From JACNIZ01 sp964344765 (lineage in GTDB: Bacteria; Planctomycetota; UBA1135): a stretch of DNA of 64,000 nt. The notes beneath the pieces are model-generated. The model searched no databases. It was not told the DNA's origin and saw only the letters and a program-made list of their open reading frames with translations. This document shows, one piece after another, positions 18,101-26,574 of this stretch. Made by a program: the position numbers and the translations under genes. Where the stretch lies: the NCBI GenBank assembly GCA_964344765.1, contig CAYFOM010000015.1, positions 1 through 64,000 on the forward strand. The letters run 5' to 3'. The number at the start of each line of letters is the position of its first letter. Within the stretch, counting starts at the first letter, position 1.

Positions 18101-18713
18101 AGGCCGAATCGGAATCCGAATAAAGGTTCAATCCAGCCGGGTTATCCCCCGTCTGACGATCGCGCAGGCCCACCGGACCCAACACGGTATCAATGAACAG
18201 CGGCTCACCACTCGCAGGTGTGGTGAAGTTGCGCGTCAAACCGATGGTCAGCGGACGGCCTTTGGTATCCCGCAACACCGACAGGCCTTGACCCGAAGTT
18301 TGAGTCGGCAAAGTCAGCGTGTAGTTGAAACTGCCGGGAATAAAACCGCCATTGGAGTTGGTTTCGTTCGTCGGGCAGGCAGGCGTGAAGCGAATGACTT
18401 TGTCATCCGAACCAGTCACCAACGAGAACGACCCGGTGACCGGGTAGTTCAAAATCTCCTGGTCCACCGGCTTGAGGATGATCGAGTTAAAACTGATCGA
18501 ATCCTCGTCAATGGAGTGGTTAAAGATTAGGTCGATGGGACGGTTAAGTGCCCAAACGTCGCCTTCCGCTAATGTGGAAGAAACGACCTCGAATGGGCCG
18601 GATGAATCGGCATCCGCACCTGTAGCGCTGGATCCGCCACAGCCTGGAATGACGGCCAAAGCCAGCACAGAGCTGGCAATGGCTAGAGATTGGGGGAATT
18701 TTTGAGGCATCAT
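15114..18713 (-). CDS. Giant Gly-rich secreted lipoprotein (1199 aa)
   Basis: A predicted lipoprotein; the signal peptide ends at VIPGC (Cys about 25). The ATG at 18713 forms an ATGA overlap with the upstream gene's stop, which decides the start. The first 350 residues contain Ig-like (Big_5) modules (DLIFNHSIDEDSISFNS; FTVRFDQPIDTSPTN). The centre shares the glycine-cluster unit of family A: a LDASGDHA segment, then GGGGGGEGG, GGGGGGQML, VNGGNGAGG and SGSGGGSGGHLVL. The C-terminus (FFRYRITVDM...VRYINVPFGW) matches the terminal module of the other four giant lipoproteins. No catalytic motif is seen. It is the last gene of a three-gene operon and is followed by a strong terminator. Function is unknown; it could be a surface fibre or sheath component. 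Confidence 0.85.
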   Translation of the reverse strand: MMPQKFPQSLAIASSVLALAVIPGCGGSSATGADADSSGPFEVVSSTLAEGDVWALNRPIDLIFNHSIDEDSISFNSIILKPVDQEILNYPVTGSFSLVTGSDDKVIRFTPACPTNETNSNGGFIPGSFNYTLTLPTQTSGQGLSVLRDTKGRPLTIGLTRNFTTPASGEPLFIDTVLGPVGLRDRQTGDNPAGLNLYSDSDSAFTVRFDQPIDTSPTNLSTDRIYFLYSDAAGTSFPVTNKLAGEWLIIDNCNEAGAIVRFEASGLLPPGRKVRLQVTPLFSDLSGDTNNQILTYTDEFGQADDLTLPTLNEYYGDANNWTSAVTYDNYREDFETTLNIDLDAELFLPMMDLHRGYSQASFDFPGNAQVNDANDFYVASGVDMILPTTGTNVITDSNGRAFTMTDGVLEVDDVLVEAGGTLKGEGDNPLVIYATGTVNVQGTLDASGDHALSPTVLDNATIPEMGAYGQCGGGNGGSSSLNTDTETHRGENGYGPFQAVNGGGGGGEGGFQQDKGVSLGLPAPNEQYLIAAGGGGGGFGAGTNEAALWGKWSGDAENLYILINGSLTQYDDNGPDCRYQGRHTAMDPYTFEEMQGAEAGIRGSSWDSNNNNHENPLVASPSAPYGMEEGARDQTANDLSDRYDPIWSSGTDPDFNYGHPTNGPDAGAAGVSPFSDGVDANNFWGTRVNPDGSVTVGELSAPLAGSGGGASGDMSILERLIIGFDPMTGAPIYAPITDSWPDPDFPYGDFTEKAFKGAPGGGGGGQMLIYAIGPIIVGNDALVKVNGGNGAGGEPVFRLDQQLSGSGGGSGGHLVLHSSTGLDLSAIDLGLPSGATIGQIKDSANYHEVVRALGGRRGWVMAGMPANGGFVDSDPRSDDGNSDFMAGRGGAGANGLIQIHVPNPLTDIAWHPNLESAILSDITISGVTRYANNDNLEEVLRSFCVPTPKVLVSLYSTGSQVQSKWIDTGTAGERNPVGNPGGIFLDYADADFGFAGFDTTTGRIETDGDEIDHIAPVAYATSDLAASSNTAILSNASTHLSSAEHFVTNPNLLIGFDILPAALARPDSSFEIVAASYSSSTDKLTLTTSSADGSMTGVTNGISGATWYLRPKFVRLETAGVKDVVPIAGFAQVEFQGAPESSTTPDTPGTPGAWTNDPAGLDNLRFFRYRITVDMAESGAFSPADPRPVVRYINVPFGW

Positions 18714-21700
18714 TGCACAGTCCATGAGAAGCCGTAAGCGTCGAGCTCGGGCTCCAGGTCTTTTTCAATGTTCGAAACGAAGGTGATGCGAAGTTGGAAG
18801 AACTTCCATTTCGCTTCTGCGGCGAGCGAGGCTGGGTTCGAAGTCCAGTCGGAAGGATCGCTCATCGATTCGCAGAATTCGTCAAGGTCCGGCGGATCTT
18901 CGAGGCGGTCGCGAGAGATGATCGCACCGCGGAATTCGCCGTAATCATCCAACTGGTTGGCATCGTTCAACAGGTGTAGCGAAGTGGAATCACATGGGTC
19001 GTTGGCTGCGCCCCCGGCCATGTCAATGATTTCCGTTCCGCGCCATTCCACCGTGACCGAAGATCCTTCCGGCTGGTTCACCGGCTCCTGCACCACCGGG
19101 CCGATGCCGTTGAACGTACCGCCGAAGGAGAACCAGTGAGTGAACACTCGCGAGACTTTGACGACAAAGTCAACTTGACCCCAGTAAAGCTCAGGGCCAT
19201 AACCTTTCTGCGTACCACCGCCGGTTGCAGTACCACCGGTCGGCTTGGTGCCGGACTCCGGCACGTCGGGAACTACCAGTTCGCTGCCGTTGCCACCGAA
19301 GGAGAACACACGGAAAGCAGGCTGGTTGCTGGAAGGCACCATAATTTGGACTTGGAATCCGTTCCAGCCAAAGAAGTCACCACGCGGGTAACAACGGAAG
19401 CGCATCATCAGAGGCGCAACGACGGACGGCCATTCACCCGCTTTGTAGTACGGGTCCTGACCGGTCACTTTCAGCGGCACACCGTAGGCTTTGGAGGAAT
19501 CCGGACCACCGGTCATATCCTCTGCCATGGAGTTGTCGCGCCAGGTGTAAGTCTGGTCGAAGGTTGGCCATGGTGCGTAAACGGCACCCGATTCGGAAAC
19601 GAAGGTGTTCGAACCGATGATGTCGTAGCCGGTATCGAAGACAACTTCTTCGTCCTCGTAGAACGGGTCGACATCAAAACCGAGGATGTTGTTGTCGAAG
19701 GCAGCGTTGCGCTTCAAACCCGACTTCGGATAATCGGGGTATCCAGTGGCCGTGTCGATGTAGTCATCCGGGTAACGGTTACAGTGGGCCAAGGCGATGG
19801 AATAGCGCGGGAAGAAGTCGTCCAGAACCAGACCGTTAAACGGCGACCAGTTCAGACCTTCGACGTCCAGGTTGTATTCCGACGGCGCCTTCAAACCGAG
19901 GCCTAGGTGGTGGTAGCCGTAGAAAGTGACCAGCACCGCGCCACCTGGGGTCAGCGGAGTAGACAGACCTGATTGCGACCATGCCGCACGCTGACCAATC
20001 CACTGGTTGGCGTTCGGGTCGGCTTGGCGCGAGTAGCGGATCAAATCGCGACCCTTCAGCGTGCCGTTTTCCGAGTCTTGGATGTATTGGCCCTTGTACT
20101 CCGGCAGACCATCGTCGTTTTCATCCACACCGCCCATGCGCAGGGTGAAATAACCGTCGGTTGGGACGGTACCCGTTAGCGTCATCGCGGTTTGACCGGG
20201 AGAACCGGCGACGAAATCGGAGAAGCCAAGCGGGTTGCCGGCGAGGTCAAGAATGCCGTCCAAACCGTCGCGCACGGCAATGCCGAAGCGCAGGTCGGCG
20301 CCGTCGCCAAAGGCGTCGGTAAAGCCTGCCGAGGGTGCCAGGATGAAGTCGCGTGAATCGGCGGTGAAGGTGATCGGACCGAACAACAAGCGCCCCGAAC
20401 CACTTTCATCGGCACCGGTATCCAGATCGTCTTCGCTGTAGCCGGGCAAGCCACGAATGAAGTCGCCGACGCGCATCAGATCCGAATCAAAACCACTGTG
20501 CGGATCCGGCGGTGTGGTGGTCGCGTTGTAGCGGTGGATCACCATCGTCTCCAACGACAGCACCGACGCCGGGTCGATGGGTTCGCTGAAGCGCAGGCTG
20601 ACCGTTGCGTAAGGATCGACGTCGGTAGCGGGTAGCGTTCCCGGCGCCGGATCAAAGCGTACCCAGCACCACTGCAAAGCTTCGTCAGCGGCGCGATAAA
20701 CGGTCGTGATGTCACCATCTAGCGGATTCGACGAGTAATCACCTGCGGCAACCGAACCGTCAATCACACTGCACTGGACTTCAACGGCGTTGATGTCAGA
20801 GCTATCCAAAACCGCAGTCACCAGCATGATGCCGGTTGTGGTTTGGAGAACGTCACCCACCTTGGCGGTAATGGCACGGCAGCCATCAGGACGAATGCGG
20901 TAGGTCACAACCTTGACCTGACCCGAATCGGCTACCGAATAAATATCGGCTTCCAGGTCGGCCTGCAGCTCAGGACGCTGGTTGTCCTTCATGAAGCCGT
21001 TGGCGGGGTCATCTGCGTTACCGGTACGGAAAACGCGGATGACGACTTCCTTCAAGCCGTCGGAGTAATCGACCGGGTCGGTGTTGGTAACACCCAAGGT
21101 GCGCGTTCCCGCCTTATTGGTTACGACCTGGGTTTGCCCGTATGCGGTTTCGATCTCGGTAGGAATTCGAATGACCGCGTTACCGCCCAACTGGTCCGGC
21201 GAAGGTGCAAAACCTACACCGTTTTCCGGGATCAGGTGATTGGCAGAATCGATCGGCGTAATCGTCGGATCGAGGAACACAAAACCGCGTGGATCGCCGT
21301 CACTGCCTACACCCTCCTTTACGATGTAACGCAGATCGGTAATGCGGTCGTTGACGACCACCGGCAAGGTCAAGCGGTTGACCGAGGCCGGATCCAAGTA
21401 CTCCGAGAACACCAACTTGATGGCACCGTTACGGGCCACGCGAGTGTAGTTGCCGTTAGTCTCGAATCCTTTGGCCGTTACAGAGTCCAATCCGGATGTC
21501 GCGCCGTCGAACAGGCTTTCAAACTCGGCGCGGATGTTGCCCTGGCTATCCTTCCAAGCGGTATGAATGGTGAGGACCTCGCGCTGGGTCACCGGGTTCA
21601 GCGACAAGGTGTATTGCACACCATCGCTTTGCAAACCTTGGCGGACCATTACGTCCTCTTCAACCGGCAAACCATTGCCGTCGAAGACGTCTACCAAACG

Positions 21701-21853
21701 ACCCCAGAAGGCGCCTTCTAGTGTGATCGAGGCATAGCCGGAGCCAGCTCCAGCGGGACCGCCTCCCCCACCACAGGATGGCAGGACAGTCGCGGCAACC
21801 AAGGCGGCTGCCAAAAGGATCTTCCGCAAGATCGGTGTACTATGCATGATCAA
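18710..21853 (-). CDS. Giant Ig-like secreted lipoprotein (family B, 1047 aa)
   Basis: A predicted lipoprotein with lipobox LPSC (Cys 27) and a poly-Gly linker. It is a full-length paralogue of the 1048-residue product at 21869-25015: shared segments include WGRLVD, NPVT(Q/E)xE, GFMKD, AKVGDV, ASVLS, LDGILDLAGNPL-type Ig-like ends, VDENDDGLPE, EYNLDVEGLNWSPF and DDFFPR. The repeats resemble Big_5/SbsA-like Ig domains. Unlike family A it has no extended glycine-cluster core. The C-terminus (FFQLRITFV...LDAYGFSW) is the module common to all five proteins. It starts 15 bases after its paralogue and overlaps the next gene by 4 bases, so all three are one operon. Function is not recognised. Confidence 0.86.
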   Translation of the reverse strand: MIMHSTPILRKILLAAALVAATVLPSCGGGGGPAGAGSGYASITLEGAFWGRLVDVFDGNGLPVEEDVMVRQGLQSDGVQYTLSLNPVTQREVLTIHTAWKDSQGNIRAEFESLFDGATSGLDSVTAKGFETNGNYTRVARNGAIKLVFSEYLDPASVNRLTLPVVVNDRITDLRYIVKEGVGSDGDPRGFVFLDPTITPIDSANHLIPENGVGFAPSPDQLGGNAVIRIPTEIETAYGQTQVVTNKAGTRTLGVTNTDPVDYSDGLKEVVIRVFRTGNADDPANGFMKDNQRPELQADLEADIYSVADSGQVKVVTYRIRPDGCRAITAKVGDVLQTTTGIMLVTAVLDSSDINAVEVQCSVIDGSVAAGDYSSNPLDGDITTVYRAADEALQWCWVRFDPAPGTLPATDVDPYATVSLRFSEPIDPASVLSLETMVIHRYNATTTPPDPHSGFDSDLMRVGDFIRGLPGYSEDDLDTGADESGSGRLLFGPITFTADSRDFILAPSAGFTDAFGDGADLRFGIAVRDGLDGILDLAGNPLGFSDFVAGSPGQTAMTLTGTVPTDGYFTLRMGGVDENDDGLPEYKGQYIQDSENGTLKGRDLIRYSRQADPNANQWIGQRAAWSQSGLSTPLTPGGAVLVTFYGYHHLGLGLKAPSEYNLDVEGLNWSPFNGLVLDDFFPRYSIALAHCNRYPDDYIDTATGYPDYPKSGLKRNAAFDNNILGFDVDPFYEDEEVVFDTGYDIIGSNTFVSESGAVYAPWPTFDQTYTWRDNSMAEDMTGGPDSSKAYGVPLKVTGQDPYYKAGEWPSVVAPLMMRFRCYPRGDFFGWNGFQVQIMVPSSNQPAFRVFSFGGNGSELVVPDVPESGTKPTGGTATGGGTQKGYGPELYWGQVDFVVKVSRVFTHWFSFGGTFNGIGPVVQEPVNQPEGSSVTVEWRGTEIIDMAGGAANDPCDSTSLHLLNDANQLDDYGEFRGAIISRDRLEDPPDLDEFCESMSDPSDWTSNPASLAAEAKWKFFQLRITFVSNIEKDLEPELDAYGFSWTVQ

Positions 21854-21868
21854 CAGTTGGATGAAGGA

Positions 21869-24800
21869 TCAGGGAGTAATGTCGTAGGCAATGCCCAGGC
21901 CATCCAGAGTGGCCGGCAAGGACAGGTCCGCGTTGCCTACAAAGCTGATGCGCAGTTGCAGGTAGCGGTATTGGTCGGAGGCTGTGGCTTCCAGATCGGT
22001 GAGATCAGTAGTCCAAGCGGTTGGAGTGGAAACTCCACCACCGACGCCAACAAAGTCACCGTAGACGTCGAAGGAACCCACTGCGTCGGTCAACGGCGAC
22101 GAGTCGGTGATTGGGTTACCCGGGTGGGTTACTGAGAAAGCACCGCGGTATTCCACGTTGATTTCGGTGCCCGGCAGCATGTTGGCTTCGGTCGGCTCAA
22201 TGGTGATCGAACCTACGCCATCTGCGGGCAGAATGCCGCCCAAGTCGAACCAGTGGGTGTAAGCGCGAGACACGCGCACGACGAAGTCGGCATGCGCCCA
22301 ATAGACGTTGTCGTCTGCGGGCGGAGTCGGCGAGCCTTGGAACCAACCACCGTTCGGGCGAGTACCACTGTTGGTGTCGTTATCCGGGATGACCGGGTGG
22401 TCACCGCTTGCAGCGTCAATACCGCCAGCGGAGAACACACGGAAAGCCGGCAACGGCGAGGTTGCAACCAAGTGGTAAACGTTGAACTGGTTAATCGGCT
22501 CAATCTTGCCGACGTAGTAGCAACGGAAGCGGCACAGCAATGCCGAACCCACCGAAGGAATCTCTTGGGTTGGGAAGGTGCCGGCGCCGTCAACCAACGA
22601 GGTCGGAGCACCAATGCCGTCGGTAGCACCACCGAGAATCGATTGCGGGATCGAAGTATCACGCCAGGTGAAGTTCTGAGTGAACTCCGGCCATGGAATG
22701 TAGTTCTGACCCGATTCCGAGCGGAATTTGCTAATCGAGCGCACGGCGTAGCTGTCATCGAAAACGGTGACCTCGGTTTGATCTTGGTCCCAACCCAGAA
22801 TGTTTTCGGTAAAGAGAACCGAGGACTTCAAACCGGAAGCCGGGTAGACCGGTAAGCCGGAGAACGGGTCAATCACTTCGTCCGGCATGTAACCGGCATG
22901 CGACAGAGACAGCGAGATCCGCGGGAAGAAATCATCGTTGGGGCCGGTGAACGGCGACCAAGCCATGCCTTCCACGTCCATGTTGTATTCCCCGCGATCA
23001 AAGAACGACGACTCGGAGCCGAAGCCGAAGTCTTGCGGACGGTAAACGTTCATGACAACCGCACCCATCGGAGTCAGCGGTTCGGTAACCGGGGTAGGTG
23101 CAGGCTGACCAAGACTGACGAACTCGTTGCCGGTGTCGGCCGTGCGCGACAAGCGAGTCACCGGACGACCTTGCAACACGCCGCTTCCGACAGTGTATTG
23201 ACCAGCGATTTCAGGCAAGCCATCGCCGTTTTCGTCGGCAGCGCCGCCGCGCAACGCAAAGTACTTCACACCGTTGCCATTCGGATCATCGGAAGAGATG
23301 GACATTGCCGGCACAGTGCCACCTGTGAAGTTACCCGCCACGAACGAGGTGAAGTTCAGCGGGTTGCCTGCCAAGTCGCGAATTCCGTCGGCACCATCGC
23401 GCAACCCAAGAACGTAGTCTTGGCGTCCATCAGGACTTGCTTCAGGATCCATTAATCCGGCGGCAGGCTTTAGTGTGAATTGACGGTTACCATCAGCAGT
23501 TTCGATCGGACCAAAGAGGACGCGGCCGCCGAATTCGGCAGTGCCCATCGTGCCGCTGCTGTTGACCGGCAGGTGGAAACCGCGCAAGCGGTCCAAGTAT
23601 TCGGCAACGGTTTCGTTGGCGTAAACACCACCTTCACGGAACGGTGCGGTGTCGTCCGGCGCCGAAGCAGTCGAATCAAACGCAGCCAACACCATTGAGT
23701 GCATCGACAAGACCGAGGATGCGTCGATTGCTTCATCGAAGCGTACGGTTACCGAAACGTCGGCATCCAAGCCTTGTGCCGGGAAGGTACCCGGTGCAGG
23801 CGAGAAGCTCAGGTAGCAAGTTTGCAATGCGGCGTCGGTGACGGCGTAACGCGTCGTCAATTGTGCGCTCGGATCGGAGGGCAGACTATCGAGAGTACCT
23901 TCCAGCAAGTCGGCAATGACGATGTAGGGTGCTGCGGTGCGGTTGACGGTTGACGTCACGATCAACATTGCGCCGTCGCCAGCTTCAATAACGTCACCGA
24001 CCTTAGCGTAGATGCCGTCACAAACGGATTCGTTCAGTGAGTAGGTCAGCTGGCGGCTATCACCGGTCAGCGCCGTCACGTCGCTCAAGGTTGCGTCGAA
24101 CAGACCAACCAAGTTCGGACGCGTTTCGTCCTTCATAAAGCCGGAATACTCATCTGCGGTGTTACCGGTACGCATGCTACGGACCACGTTGACCGAACCG
24201 TCGGCGTTGGTGGTAACCGGATCATTGGTAGTACCGGTGCGGGCGTGAATACCACGACCTGCTGCCGACAACAAAACTTCCGGGCGTCCGTCAAAAACGT
24301 TGACCTCGGTCGGGATTCGCAGCATCAGGTTCGAATCCACCGAGTTCACCGAAGCCGGGAAGCCACTGGCGTTTTGCGACAAGCCCAATTCCGACGACTG
24401 ACGGCTGGAAATGGTCGGGTCGAAGATGACCGCGCCAATGCCGGTGTCGTCGTCGTTCTGAACCAAGTAACGGCCATCCTGCGGCGTGCTGGAGCCGTTG
24501 CCGACCCAGAACTGAATGGTGTCGTCGTTCACCGAGTCTTCATCGACCAAGCTGCTGAAGAGCAAGCGAATCGAAGCGTTACGCGGAATCACCGTGTATG
24601 GCGACGGGCTGCTCGGCCCCTTCAGCGTGACCGACGGCAAGTTCGCTTGGGCCGAAGCCAATAGCGAGTTGTAGCCACTGGAACCTTCTGCGTACTGGAG
24701 GATGGTCAGGGTCTCCGACTCGGTCACCGGGTTGGTGGCCAAGCTGTAATCGGCGCCCATCGCCAGATCCGCGCGAATCAGCAAATCGGTTTCGGTGCGA

Positions 24801-25015
24801 GTGCCGTCCTTGTCGACGATATCGACCAGGCGCCCCCACTCCACGTCGGTCAAGGCGAGAGCGGATTGCTCCCCGCCGCCACCGCCGGAGCCGTCGCCGC
24901 TGCCAACAACTTTGTTGTTGCTGAAGCAGCCAGGTAAAACGAGCAAACTTGCCACCATTGCGGCAAGCCAGCTGGTACGGAGAAGTCGAGGACTGAGCAC
25001 GGGATTCATGGTCAT
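21869..25015 (-). CDS. Giant Ig-like secreted lipoprotein (family B, 1048 aa)
   Basis: A predicted lipoprotein with lipobox LPGC (Cys about 30 from the ATG at 25015; the frame opens at 25033). It is the first gene of the three-gene lipoprotein operon and the tandem paralogue of the gene at 18710-21853, with collinear motifs over the full length. Ig-like Big_5 segments are marked by SVTVRFDEAIDASSVLSM and by GIRDLAGNPLNF. A segment near the middle, DENGDGLPEIAGQY, is conserved with the paralogue and may be a calcium-binding type turn. The C-terminus (YLQLRISFVGN...LDGLGIAY) is the shared terminal module. No clear promoter could be fixed in the 213 bases between this gene and pyrB. Function is unknown. 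Confidence 0.86.
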   Translation of the reverse strand: MTMNPVLSPRLLRTSWLAAMVASLLVLPGCFSNNKVVGSGDGSGGGGGEQSALALTDVEWGRLVDIVDKDGTRTETDLLIRADLAMGADYSLATNPVTESETLTILQYAEGSSGYNSLLASAQANLPSVTLKGPSSPSPYTVIPRNASIRLLFSSLVDEDSVNDDTIQFWVGNGSSTPQDGRYLVQNDDDTGIGAVIFDPTISSRQSSELGLSQNASGFPASVNSVDSNLMLRIPTEVNVFDGRPEVLLSAAGRGIHARTGTTNDPVTTNADGSVNVVRSMRTGNTADEYSGFMKDETRPNLVGLFDATLSDVTALTGDSRQLTYSLNESVCDGIYAKVGDVIEAGDGAMLIVTSTVNRTAAPYIVIADLLEGTLDSLPSDPSAQLTTRYAVTDAALQTCYLSFSPAPGTFPAQGLDADVSVTVRFDEAIDASSVLSMHSMVLAAFDSTASAPDDTAPFREGGVYANETVAEYLDRLRGFHLPVNSSGTMGTAEFGGRVLFGPIETADGNRQFTLKPAAGLMDPEASPDGRQDYVLGLRDGADGIRDLAGNPLNFTSFVAGNFTGGTVPAMSISSDDPNGNGVKYFALRGGAADENGDGLPEIAGQYTVGSGVLQGRPVTRLSRTADTGNEFVSLGQPAPTPVTEPLTPMGAVVMNVYRPQDFGFGSESSFFDRGEYNMDVEGMAWSPFTGPNDDFFPRISLSLSHAGYMPDEVIDPFSGLPVYPASGLKSSVLFTENILGWDQDQTEVTVFDDSYAVRSISKFRSESGQNYIPWPEFTQNFTWRDTSIPQSILGGATDGIGAPTSLVDGAGTFPTQEIPSVGSALLCRFRCYYVGKIEPINQFNVYHLVATSPLPAFRVFSAGGIDAASGDHPVIPDNDTNSGTRPNGGWFQGSPTPPADDNVYWAHADFVVRVSRAYTHWFDLGGILPADGVGSITIEPTEANMLPGTEINVEYRGAFSVTHPGNPITDSSPLTDAVGSFDVYGDFVGVGGGVSTPTAWTTDLTDLEATASDQYRYLQLRISFVGNADLSLPATLDGLGIAYDITP

Positions 25016-25228
25016 CTGATGCTGTTTGGTCATGATGCGACCGAAGCAGGAACGCTTTGAGGGGGCGTCCGCTTAGAAGGGGGCAAATACCGTACCATCG
25101 CGGGAACGGAATTCGCCTAGTCCTTTCTGGGCGTTTCCACCCGAATCGTTTGATTTCGCACGGATGTTTTGACCGTGCTTGGGATTCGGCAAATGGAGGT
25201 CCCTGAAAAGACTTGGGGGGATGAGGGA

Positions 25229-26551
25229 TCAGCCTCCGCCCCAGGTGAATCCCTGCGCGATCGCGGTTTCTCGATCGGCGAAGGGACGCAGGTTCTCGGG
25301 ACGGATTTTGGGGACTTGGGGGGAATGAGCGGGATGGACTCTCCGCGAGGAGCGACAGCCAACATAGTGCGCTTGCAGCGCGTTGTCACAGTAAGCGCAG
25401 AGAAAAATCCAGCGGTTCTTGCCTTCCACCCGCCACGGCGGCCGAAGCCCCTCGGTGTGGGTGATGCAAGACGGGTTCGGGCAAGCCCCCATGCTGTGCT
25501 CGGCGTCGCCCGATGGAAGCGGCCTAAGTGGTGGCAGTGGATAGGTTTCCGAACAAAGCAGCGCCAGGAATACGGCCTGGCGGACGAGCGGACCATTGCG
25601 GGCTTGCTCGAAATATACCGCCCTCGGATCGTGGTCGACCTCGGCAGGTATTTCCTCACGCCGCGGCAGCGGATGGAGAAATAAGGTGTCCTTGAGCAGC
25701 GGTGCCTTCAGTTGATGGGCTTTTAAACCGGGGAAAATTCCCCCGCTGACATCAGCCGCGCCGCGTTCGTCCTGCAGGCGAGTCAAGTAAAGCGCGTCCA
25801 GACGCTCAATAATCGGCGCATCCCCTTGGAACAAACGACCTTGCACCAATCCTTTGGGTTCTAAAACACGCGCTTGCTTCGACCCGGTCCATTCCTTGAA
25901 CAGGTCGTGGTTTAGCCTTGCCAATCTGTAGCCGTAGCGCTCAAGGATGCGACTTTCAAACCCGGGCTCCCAATCCAAGCCTGGACCGGGCAAAACCACT
26001 ACCGACGCCCCCATCATGGTCAGTCCCCACGCCAGTGAGCGCGCAGTACGCCCATGCAGCAAATCACCCAGAATGCCGACGACACGGCCTTCAAAGCTGC
26101 CCCAGTGCTTGTACAGCGTGTAAAGGTCCAGCAAAGTCTGGGTTGGGTGGCCCAACCGGCCGTCGCCGCCATTGACCACCGGCACGCCTGCATACTGCGC
26201 CGCCAATCTGGAGGCACCGTCGTGCGGATGGCGCCAGACCAGTAAATCGGCATATCCGCCAATGATGCGGGCGCTATCGCGCAAGGTTTCGCCCTTCGCC
26301 GCGCTGGAAGTTTTTGGATCGGCCACGGTGATTACGCCGGCCCCTAAGCGATGGGCGGCAGCCTCGAAGGAAAGGCGGGTACGCGTACTCGGCTCTTCAA
26401 AAACCGTAGCAATCACTTTGCCGCGCAGCGCATCGGCAAATTGCTCAGGGCGGCGCTCAACCCGGCGCACCAATTCCAGGAATTCCGAAACGAACGGCTG
26501 GGTGAAGGCTTCCGCCGAATGCAAACCTTCCATCACGGGCAGTAGGTGCAT
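25229..26551 (-). CDS. pyrB: Aspartate carbamoyltransferase with C-terminal PyrI-type zinc domain
   Basis: Aspartate carbamoyltransferase condenses carbamoyl phosphate and aspartate in pyrimidine synthesis. Catalytic motifs are intact: STRTRLSFE (55-63) for carbamoyl phosphate, the 80s loop SSAAKGET (82-89), HPTQ (135-138) and HPLPR (293-297). The normal PyrB domain ends near residue 333. About 23 residues later comes a module resembling the zinc domain of the regulatory subunit PyrI, with CPNPSC (C357, C362) and CAYC (C385, C388), then a 50-residue tail. The nucleotide-binding allosteric domain of PyrI is missing. An insertion around residues 218-246 is also unusual. The gene starts 23 bases after the MnmE-like gene, at the end of the obgE-coaX run. 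Enzyme identity is secure; the role of the zinc tail is inference. Confidence 0.92.
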   Translation of the reverse strand: MHLLPVMEGLHSAEAFTQPFVSEFLELVRRVERRPEQFADALRGKVIATVFEEPSTRTRLSFEAAAHRLGAGVITVADPKTSSAAKGETLRDSARIIGGYADLLVWRHPHDGASRLAAQYAGVPVVNGGDGRLGHPTQTLLDLYTLYKHWGSFEGRVVGILGDLLHGRTARSLAWGLTMMGASVVVLPGPGLDWEPGFESRILERYGYRLARLNHDLFKEWTGSKQARVLEPKGLVQGRLFQGDAPIIERLDALYLTRLQDERGAADVSGGIFPGLKAHQLKAPLLKDTLFLHPLPRREEIPAEVDHDPRAVYFEQARNGPLVRQAVFLALLCSETYPLPPLRPLPSGDAEHSMGACPNPSCITHTEGLRPPWRVEGKNRWIFLCAYCDNALQAHYVGCRSSRRVHPAHSPQVPKIRPENLRPFADRETAIAQGFTWGGG

Positions 26552-26574
26552 GGTGCCGAGATTTTAACGTTGCG

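Noticed and set aside
16737..18530. Plus-strand frame of 597 codons opposite the 1199-residue lipoprotein
   Set aside because: A shadow of the real gene; the minus-strand reading has signal peptide, repeats and operon context.
25117..25659. Minus-strand frame inside pyrB
   Set aside because: Shadow of the pyrB 3' end; no motif recognised.
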